This document shows, in pieces, positions 60,471 through 64,000 of a DNA stretch of 64,000 nt. The translations under genes were made by a program, and so were the position numbers. The notes beneath the pieces are model-generated. The model did not search any database. It was given only the letters and a program-made list of their open reading frames with translations, and was not told the DNA's origin. Source of the DNA: Phyto melanocephala (lineage: Eukaryota > Arthropoda > Insecta > Diptera > Rhinophoridae); contig OW799236.1 in the NCBI GenBank assembly GCA_941918925.1, forward strand, positions 14,669,474-14,733,473, in the 5' to 3' direction. The stretch's first letter is position 1. Every line of letters begins with the position of its first letter.

Positions 60471-60800
60471 GGGCAAGCAGACCACAAAACAAACTAGTAA
60501 TTTAGTAGTAAAATTGACATGTGAAGAAAAATCTTTAAGAGAAATTGGCACTACTCTTGGCTGATGTCATAATACTATTAAAGCAATATTAGATAAATAC
60601 AAAAAAGTGAAAACTTTTAAAGACCTTCCGCATCCATGTGTCCAATGTAGACAATAGTATGAAAAGTTAAGGCTAATCCTGCAGTAAAAATAGCCGAGGA
60701 ACGGACAATAACATTAGCAGCATGTGTAAGCGCCAGTACTTTTCGTCAAGCACTACCTGAAAATGGGCTATATGGTAGAGTTCCCAGTAGTCTAAAATAT
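60471..60800 (+). pseudogene. Tc1-like transposase N-terminal fragment
   Basis: From ATG at 60471 the frame reads MGKQTTKQTSNLVVKLTCEE KSLREIGTTLG, stop (TGA where Trp is expected), CHNTIKAILDKYKKVKTFKD: a helix-turn-helix DNA-binding start as in Tc1-type transposases. Later frames contain IAEERTITLAACVSASTFRQ and further decay. No catalytic domain seen. Confidence 0.7.
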
Positions 60801-61611
60801 CGGGATTGCAATGGTCTCACATTTAGCTAATGTCGACATAAGCAGTTATTCCTTTTTGTCGCAGATATAATAGTGTGCACAAAGGTACTAGCATGAAATG
60901 TTATAATTTTCATTAAAATCTGATGACCTTAAGCTTGATTGGTAAAGTTGGGGTTTAACTTACTTACGAAACCTTTCAGGGTAATTACTGCTTTATTTAC
61001 TTTTTTCTTAACATCCTTATATATTTTTAGCCCTCGTAAATAAGATATATTAAATATTTAAACTCAACTTTACCTTAAAGAAAATCTGATGCTTGAGTGA
61101 CTAAAATTTTTCATATTTGTAAAAACTCTAGCAAACATTTTGCAATAAGACAACTGCAAAAATAGTTTCTTACAAAAATAATGTTTATAACATAAATTAA
61201 AACAAAAACAATTTTTTTGTCTATCTTTCTTTTCACATATTATGAGTATTTGTCCAAGTAAAAACAACAACAAAAAAATTACAATTCATATAGGAAATTT
61301 TTATATTTGAATTTTTACTTTTTTTCTGTATTTATAATTCACATTGTCCATAAATTATGGGTTTTCTTGCATTTCATACAAGTGAATGTAGGAATAAATA
61401 GTTGTTGTATGGGATAAGAGCCCTGCAGTTGTGGACAATATGTGGTGCAAGTAGTTACATACATACATATTTTTAAGATTATTTAGAGAAGTCACTGGTT
61501 AAGTGTAAAGATATTTTAAAGTACATGTGAAGTTTGATTACCGAATCCAGTTGATATGATAAAATCTATGTACATTCCTCTAAAGGACAGTTAAGTTAAA
61601 TTTATAAAATA
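60801..61611. other. Non-coding stretch
   Basis: Nothing recognised. Confidence 0.45.
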
Positions 61612-62434
61612 CTAGCCAAACCCGGCGCGCTTTGCTACGCCCCTTAATGAATCGAAATGCATTCTGAATTTTAATTGAATATCAAGTGCAAAAACCTAAA
61701 TATTATAATTTTTTTTATGGGAGTGGCATTGCCCACTTTTCTAATCACGAAATTGTAAAGTCGTAAAAGCTCAATATGTGTTCAAAGTTTCAGAAGAATC
61801 GGACCAGTGCAAGTACCTCAAAATTATAATTGTTTTTATGGGCGTGGCCCTGCCCACTTTTTTAATCACGAAATTGTAAAGTCGTAACAGCTCAATATGT
61901 GTGCAAAGTTTCAGAATAATCGGTCCAATGCAAGTACCTCAAAATGATACCTATTTCTTATGGGCGTGGCACTGCCCACTTTTCTTATCACGAAATTATT
62001 TAGTCATGACAGCTCGATATATGTGCAAGGTTTCAGAAAAATCGGTCTGGTGCAAGTACCTCAAAATTATAACTTCTTTTTATGGGCGTGGCCCTGCCCA
62101 TTTTTCTAATCACGAATTTATATGGTTATGACAGCTTAGTATGTGTGCAAAGTTTCAGAAAAGTCGGTCCAGTGCAAGTACCTCAAAATTAAAACTTTTT
62201 TAGGGACGTGGCCCCGCCCACTTTTCTTATCACGAAATTATTTAGTCATGACAGCTCGATATGTGTGCAAAGTTTCAGAAAAATCGGTCAAGTGCAAGTA
62301 GCTAAAACTGATAACTAATTTTTTATGGGCGTGGCTCCGCCCACTTTTTTTCACCCATAAACACTCCCTGGTATGTGTACAACAACTTACCAAAGTTTGA
62401 GTCCGATCGGTTTTACAGTTTCGGAGTCTATAGC

Positions 62435-62477
<43 letters not shown>

Positions 62478-62500
62478 TTCACTTTTATATATATAGACTA
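61612..62500. repeat. Element of ~121-bp tandem units, 6 units
   Basis: Same architecture and orientation as 44740-45480, opening CCCGGCGCGCTTTGCTACGC, with units starting near 61717, 61838, 61960, 62082, 62202 and 62325: one more than the other copy. It ends with a longer (CA)n microsatellite (62437-62473) and TATATATA. Right after it, 62502-62530 reads GACTAGCTAACCTAGCAAAC, similar to the start of a second element of this kind. Confidence 0.9.
62437..62473. repeat. (CA)n microsatellite
   Basis: About 18 uninterrupted CA dinucleotides at the 3' end of the 121-bp-unit element; the sister element at 45.4 kb has about 7. Confidence 0.9.
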
Positions 62501-64000
62501 GCTAACCTAGCAAACGTTGTTTTGCCTTCTGGGTGGTTAAAGAGGAATTGTTGTTTTACCTTTAACTTTTTTGTTTTGTCACTTATAAAACAAAATTTTC
62601 ACTACAAAGAGAGAAACCTAATGACATTAGTAAATCAAAAATTTATTGACTTGCATAAAAGTACTGTTCTAACAGCATCAAAGTGTACACTTCTTTTTAT
62701 ATATATAGAAGACACATATGTATTTCGATCTTGGAGTAAGCAAAGTCAAATTAGTTAAAAGTACAAAGGTTCATGTCTTAAAGTATGCAAAGTGAAATTA
62801 GTTAAAAGTAACGTCATCAAATATCAAGTCTTTATTAAAGAGCTGCGTAAAATGTTTTAAAAGTTATATGTTCTTTTTCACACTACTTCCAGTCACTATA
62901 TTTTATTATATAATTTTTTTCATAAATAACAAAACATTACTCTCTCTAAAATAAATTAACCATCATTTGAAAAATTATTCTCTACAGCTTTGGGTTTTTT
63001 AAAGCAAAGTAGAATATCAAAATAAAAAGTGACAATGAAATGAAGTAACTATAAATTATAGCAAAAGCATTGAGTACATACATATATAAAAGTATGTTGA
63101 ACAGCAGTGTTACTAAACAGTTACACTTAGGGCAGTTTAAAGGAAAACACTTTCTTATAGGCGATTTTTTAATACATGTGAACTTCATATTCTTAACAAA
63201 ACGCAATGTTTCTCTCTATGCAAGTTTTTCTTTGGTCTAGGTCTACTATTTGCTTTAATGTTCTGATTCAGTTTTATTTTATTCCAATAGTGTTCTCTTT
63301 CAGTTTTGTTTTATACTTCAACATTTGTATCGTATTAACGACAACCCCCTTTTGTATTCTGTATAGTCTATTGAAAAACAGTTTTTGTTTATTCACTTGT
63401 GAACACAATTTCTGTTGTATTGTTTGTATTGCTAAACGTCAATTAATATTAAACGTCAGGCAAAAAAAAATCAGAAATTATAAAGTTGATCAAGTCTTAC
63501 TTTTGCAGATTAAAAAAAAAATTTTAAACAATTTTAATTAATTTTTTGCAAAGATTAAAAAGTCAACAAAACATTTGAGTTGAAAATTATTACACATTTA
63601 TTATTTTGGAAGCAAAAAAAATACTGCAATATTATTTTTTTATTCTGCAAAAATTTTTCATTTTCCATCCCTGCATGAATCAAATACAACACTTTAAAAA
63701 CATAAAATGAAATTGAATTGTTAAACAAATGTTTTAATGGAAAGTACCAACAGCAAGCATACCCTTGCAGATAAAGTAACTAAAAATACACTATTTTTAA
63801 GTATCTATGATTTAATTACATTGCTTGTAAGTACTTTTTCTTATGCTTGTGCAGCTCTTTTAGTCTTCATGACTAACAGCCTTTTTACCCTAATCCAACC
63901 ATCAAGTCTGTAGTGAAAAGTAACCTCAAAAAAACTACAGGGCATATATTTATAAATACATGCAGACTACTATAACATTTATTAAATAAGAGAAAAAACA
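62501..64000. other. Non-coding stretch to window end
   Basis: After the GACTAGCTAACCTAGCAAAC motif (62503-62522) no gene or long repeat is recognisable; the frame 63206-63541 has no motif. Confidence 0.45.

Overview
The window is nuclear DNA of a higher dipteran, most likely a calyptrate fly such as a blow fly. The reasons are the very AT-rich intergenic sequence, one clearly insect-type gene with short introns, and dense families of fly-type repeats. The genus is an inference. I see no bacterial, organellar or viral gene.

One protein-coding gene can be supported: the fly CdGAP-related Rho GTPase-activating protein (CdGAPr; PX-SH3-RhoGAP) on the minus strand, about 36.3-43.5 kb. Five coding exons join in frame with canonical splice sites: 43539-41222, 41127-40333, 40263-39789, 39688-37575 and 36424-36346. 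Together they encode 1926 residues plus a stop. The N-terminal start lies in one or more exons further upstream that I could not find. The last intron carries a 734-bp transposon.

The rest is transposon and repeat territory. (1) 0.7-6 kb: LINE tails, a Tc1/mariner remnant and two copies of an abundant composite repeat. (2) 7.5-11 kb: minisatellite arrays, one switching strand orientation to form a giant imperfect palindrome. (3) 13-20 kb: LINE fragments and several composite-repeat copies. (4) 25-29.2 kb: a small Tigger-like MITE, a 384-bp MITE, and a three-level nest (a MITE split by a hAT transposon, itself split by another hAT-type MITE), with perfect 8-bp target duplications at both inner levels. 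(5) 31.8-33.6 kb: two more MITEs. (6) 43.5-64 kb (probably first-intron or 5' flanking DNA of CdGAPr): two elements built of about 121-bp tandem units, a second type of minisatellite, composite repeats, a degenerate mariner, and a recently inserted, internally deleted Tc1/mariner element whose empty target site survives in a related repeat at 22.06 kb.

The transposase and LINE reading frames are broken, so mobile elements here are relics or non-autonomous. The near-identical terminal repeats of the 54.8-kb element and the exact target duplications of the hAT nest point to recent movement driven by transposase from elsewhere in the genome.
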